Source: Candidatus Rokuibacteriota bacterium (lineage in GTDB: Bacteria > Methylomirabilota > Methylomirabilia > Rokubacteriales > CSP1-6). Taken from it: a DNA stretch of 9,000 nt. The stretch spans positions 1 through 9,000 of the forward strand of contig JACOVB010000065.1 of assembly GCA_016177555.1 (NCBI GenBank). The letters run 5' to 3'. Made by a program: the position numbers and the translations under genes. The stretch's first letter is position 1. The number at the start of each line of letters is the position of its first letter. Positions 7,080 to 9,000 of the stretch are shown piece after piece. The notes under the pieces are model-generated. The model was not told where the DNA came from, searched no databases, and worked only from the letters and a program-made list of their open reading frames with translations.

Positions 7080-7705
7080 TTCGCGAGCGCCTCCTGCAGG
7101 GCCAGGAGCGCCGCGCGCTCGGCGATCATCCGGCCGTTCCTGAGCAACTGGTAGGCCGAGGCGTGCGTCGGGGTTTCCAGCTGGAGCCACGGGATGTTCC
7201 GGGCGGCTCGCGCGAGGGCCGGCGCGACCTCGGACACCACCAAGAGCGTCGGCCCCGACGTGACACCGAGGTCTCTGAGCCGGCTGACGAGCACCTTGGT
7301 CTTCGGTTCCATGACGCCGAGCTGCTCCACCGCCGTCACCTCGCCCGCCGCGACCTTGGCGGCGAGGGCCGATCGGAGCGCCGACCGCCGCATCTCGACG
7401 GGCATGCGCTTGTCATACTTCCGCGGAGTGGGACCGAAGGGCTTGCCGCCGCCTTTCCACTGGGTCGCGCGGATCGAGCCCTGACGGGCACGTCCGGTCC
7501 CCTTCTGGCGCCAGGGCTTCCGTCCGCCACCGGACACCTCGCTGCGCCCCTTCGTGTCGTGGGTCCCGGCCCGCTTCGCCGCGAGCTCGCGGACCACGCT
7601 CTGGTGCAGGAGGGCGGTCCGGATCGGCCCGCCGAACACGTCCGCGGACAGCTCCATGGTCCCCTGGGCCTTGCCGTTCTGGTCGAGCACGGGAACACTC
7701 GGCAT
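7076..7705 (-). CDS. rplD: 50S ribosomal protein L4
   Basis: L4 helps form the exit-tunnel constriction, and in E. coli it also represses the S10 operon by acting on its leader. The protein is 209 residues. It begins with [20 protein letters not shown], and the [24 protein letters not shown] stretch follows. The tunnel loop contains [20 protein letters not shown] near 59-78, then [19 protein letters not shown]. The remaining half forms the conserved alpha/beta core. The ATG start lies two bases after the rplC stop. The gene ends in an ATGA overlap with rplW. Confidence 0.98.
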   Translation of the reverse strand: MPSVPVLDQNGKAQGTMELSADVFGGPIRTALLHQSVVRELAAKRAGTHDTKGRSEVSGGGRKPWRQKGTGRARQGSIRATQWKGGGKPFGPTPRKYDKRMPVEMRRSALRSALAAKVAAGEVTAVEQLGVMEPKTKVLVSRLRDLGVTSGPTLLVVSEVAPALARAARNIPWLQLETPTHASAYQLLRNGRMIAERAALLALQEALAK

Positions 7706-7707
7706 GG

Positions 7708-8388
7708 CTACTTCGCCCCCTGCGCCTTCTGCTGCTGCGTCTTGGTCTGCTTCACGCTCTTCCTCACCAGGATGACGCCGCCGCGAGCACCCGGCACCGC
7801 CCCGCGGAGCAGGATCAGGCTCTGCTCCGGAAGCACCCGCACCACCGGCAGATTGAGCACGGTCCGCCGATCGCCGCCCATGCGGCCGGGAAGGTGATGG
7901 CCGGGCCAGACACGCGACGGATCGGAGGACGCGCCGATGGAACCTGGCGCCCGGTGAAACATGGAGCCGTGGCTCTGATCGCCGCCGGACCAGCCGTGGC
8001 GCTTGACGCCGCCCTGAAACCCCTTGCCCTTGCTCACACCGACCACGTCCACCAGCTCACCGGGCGTGAAGAGCGCCGCCGTCAGCGTCTGCCCCACCGC
8101 GTAGGGCTGGAGGGCCTCGGTCTTCTGCAGCCGGATCTCGCGGAGGACCTTCATGGGCGTCGCGATGCCCGCCTTCTTGTACACGCCGGCCATCGGTCTG
8201 GTCACGTTCTTCTTCTTCGGCGAGAACCCGAGCTGGAGCGCGTCGTACCCGTGCGTCGCCGTGGTGCGCACGCCCACCACGGGGCATGGACCGAGCTCCA
8301 CCACGGTGACGGGGATCATGTTCCCGTCGTCACCGAAGACCTGGGTCATCCCCACCTTCCGACCGATCAGCCCCTCTTTCATCGCCAT
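7708..8388 (-). CDS. rplC: 50S ribosomal protein L3
   Basis: L3 is a primary 23S rRNA binder whose long loop reaches near the peptidyl transferase centre. The protein is 226 residues. The N-terminus is MAMKEGLIGRKVGMTQVFGD; an ATG two codons on is an alternative. KGKGFQGGVKRHGWSGGDQSH lies near 120-140, followed by HRAPGSIGASSDPSRVWPG and LPGRMGGDRRTVLNL. In E. coli a Gln in this loop (Q150) is methylated by PrmB. The aligned position here appears to be Gly, so that modification is not expected. The tail after RKSVKQTK is Gln/Lys-rich (QQQKAQGAK). The gap to rpsJ is 13 bases. Confidence 0.98.
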   Translation of the reverse strand: MAMKEGLIGRKVGMTQVFGDDGNMIPVTVVELGPCPVVGVRTTATHGYDALQLGFSPKKKNVTRPMAGVYKKAGIATPMKVLREIRLQKTEALQPYAVGQTLTAALFTPGELVDVVGVSKGKGFQGGVKRHGWSGGDQSHGSMFHRAPGSIGASSDPSRVWPGHHLPGRMGGDRRTVLNLPVVRVLPEQSLILLRGAVPGARGGVILVRKSVKQTKTQQQKAQGAK

Positions 8389-8401
8389 GGCGGTCGTCTC
8401 G

Positions 8402-8722
8402 CTAGAGCTTGATCTCGACGTCCACGCCGCTGGGCAGCTCCAGCTTCATCAGCGCGTCCACCGTCTGCGGCGTCGGGTCGAGGATGTCGAGCAGGCGTTT
8501 GTGAGTGCGCATCTCGAACTGCTCCCGGGACGTCTTGTCGACGTGCGGGGAGCGGAGCACCGTCCACCGGTTGATGATGGTGGGCAGCAGGACCGGACCC
8601 GTGACTCGGGCGCCGGTCCGGCGGACGGTCTCCACGATCTCCTTCATGGACCGGTCGAGGAGATGGTGGTCGTACGCCTTCAGACGGATGCGGATCTTCT
8701 GGTCGGCGGTGAGTGTGACCAT
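8402..8722 (-). CDS. rpsJ: 30S ribosomal protein S10 (NusE)
   Basis: S10 is part of the 30S head and also acts as NusE in antitermination and in NusG-mediated coupling of transcription and translation. The protein is 106 residues. It has [20 protein letters not shown] near 8-27, [20 protein letters not shown] near 38-57, [20 protein letters not shown], and the C-terminal [18 protein letters not shown]. The ATG lies four bases after the tuf stop. The TAGGGAG spanning that stop and the GGAG just before it can serve as ribosome site. This leaves no room for a separate leader or promoter. Confidence 0.98.
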   Translation of the reverse strand: MVTLTADQKIRIRLKAYDHHLLDRSMKEIVETVRRTGARVTGPVLLPTIINRWTVLRSPHVDKTSREQFEMRTHKRLLDILDPTPQTVDALMKLELPSGVDVEIKL

Positions 8723-8726
8723 CTCC

Positions 8727-9000
8727 CTACTCCACGATCTCCGCCACCACGCCGGCCCCCACCGTCCGCCCCCCCTCCCGGATCGCGAACCGCAACTCCT
8801 TCTCCATCGCGATCGGCTGGATCAACTCGATCGCCATCGTCACGTTGTCCCCCGGCATCACCATCTCCACCCCCGCCGGCAACGTGCACACCCCCGTCAC
8901 GTCCGTCGTCCGAAAATAGAACTGCGGCCGGTACCCCTGGAAGAACGGCGTGTGCCGCCCCCCCTCATCCTTCGTCAATACGTACACCTCCGCCTTGAAC
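8727..9000 (-). CDS. tuf: Elongation factor Tu, C-terminal end only
   Basis: EF-Tu is the GTPase that delivers aminoacyl-tRNA to the ribosome. Only about the last 91 residues, within domain III, are present; the start and the GTPase domain lie beyond the right edge. The frame is open to the edge and reads [20 protein letters not shown], then the hallmark [34 protein letters not shown] and [20 protein letters not shown]. Codon use is unlike the neighbouring genes: all 4 Leu are TTG, all 8 Thr ACG, all 6 Arg CGG, and 9 of 10 Gly GGG. Adjacent rpsJ uses CTC/CTG for all 14 Leu. Confidence 0.98.
   Translation of the reverse strand, partial: FKAEVYVLTKDEGGRHTPFFQGYRPQFYFRTTDVTGVCTLPAGVEMVMPGDNVTMAIELIQPIAMEKELRFAIREGGRTVGAGVVAEIVE

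Noticed and set aside
8153..8998. A 281-codon plus-strand frame opposite rplC, rpsJ and tuf
   Set aside because: Its C-terminal half is Pro/Ser/Arg-rich, which is what the G-ending codons of tuf give when read in reverse. It is an antisense artefact.
1..9000. CRISPR arrays, insertion sequences, tRNA or rRNA genes, phage or defence genes
   Set aside because: The window is filled end to end by ribosomal protein genes and tuf. No direct repeats, terminal inverted repeats or RNA gene features were seen in the short gaps.

Overview
This window is one uninterrupted stretch of the bacterial tuf–S10–spc ribosomal protein gene cluster. All genes are on the minus strand, so transcription runs from high to low coordinates. 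It holds 20 genes: 18 complete and one partial at each edge. In transcription order they are tuf (3' end only), rpsJ (S10), rplC (L3), rplD (L4), rplW (L23), rplB (L2), rpsS (S19), rplV (L22), rpsC (S3), rplP (L16), rpmC (L29), rpsQ (S17), rplN (L14), rplX (L24), rplE (L5), rpsN (zinc-type S14), rpsH (S8), rplF (L6), rplR (L18), rpsE (S5) and the start of rpmD (L30). By count that is 19 ribosomal proteins plus EF-Tu, with rpmD and tuf cut by the window edges.

The organism is a GC-rich bacterium. The gene order, bacterial-type proteins and Shine-Dalgarno sites exclude archaea and plastids. The zinc-ribbon S14, the direct tuf–rpsJ junction and the long Lys/Ala/Pro-rich N-terminal extension on L5 would fit a GC-rich lineage such as Methylomirabilota/Rokubacteria or a deltaproteobacterial relative. 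That placement is only a guess from sequence style.

Layout: 8727-9000 is the end of EF-Tu; 3971-8722 is the S10-type block (S10 to L29); 3662-3910 is S17; 1-3630 is the spc-type block (L14 to L30). Gaps are mostly 0-33 nt, and several genes overlap or have the stop codon embedded in the next gene's Shine-Dalgarno site. The longest gap is about 60 nt before rpsQ, and it holds a strong GC-rich hairpin. I see no internal promoter, no intrinsic terminator, and no stretch over 300 bases without a gene. The genes work together: EF-Tu delivers aminoacyl-tRNA to the ribosome, and the rest build the 30S and 50S subunits.

I found no undescribed system here. The points worth a second look are a sharp codon-usage break between tuf and rpsJ, the 55-residue L5 extension, the hairpin before rpsQ, the absence of room for an S10 leader, and the stop/Shine-Dalgarno fusions.
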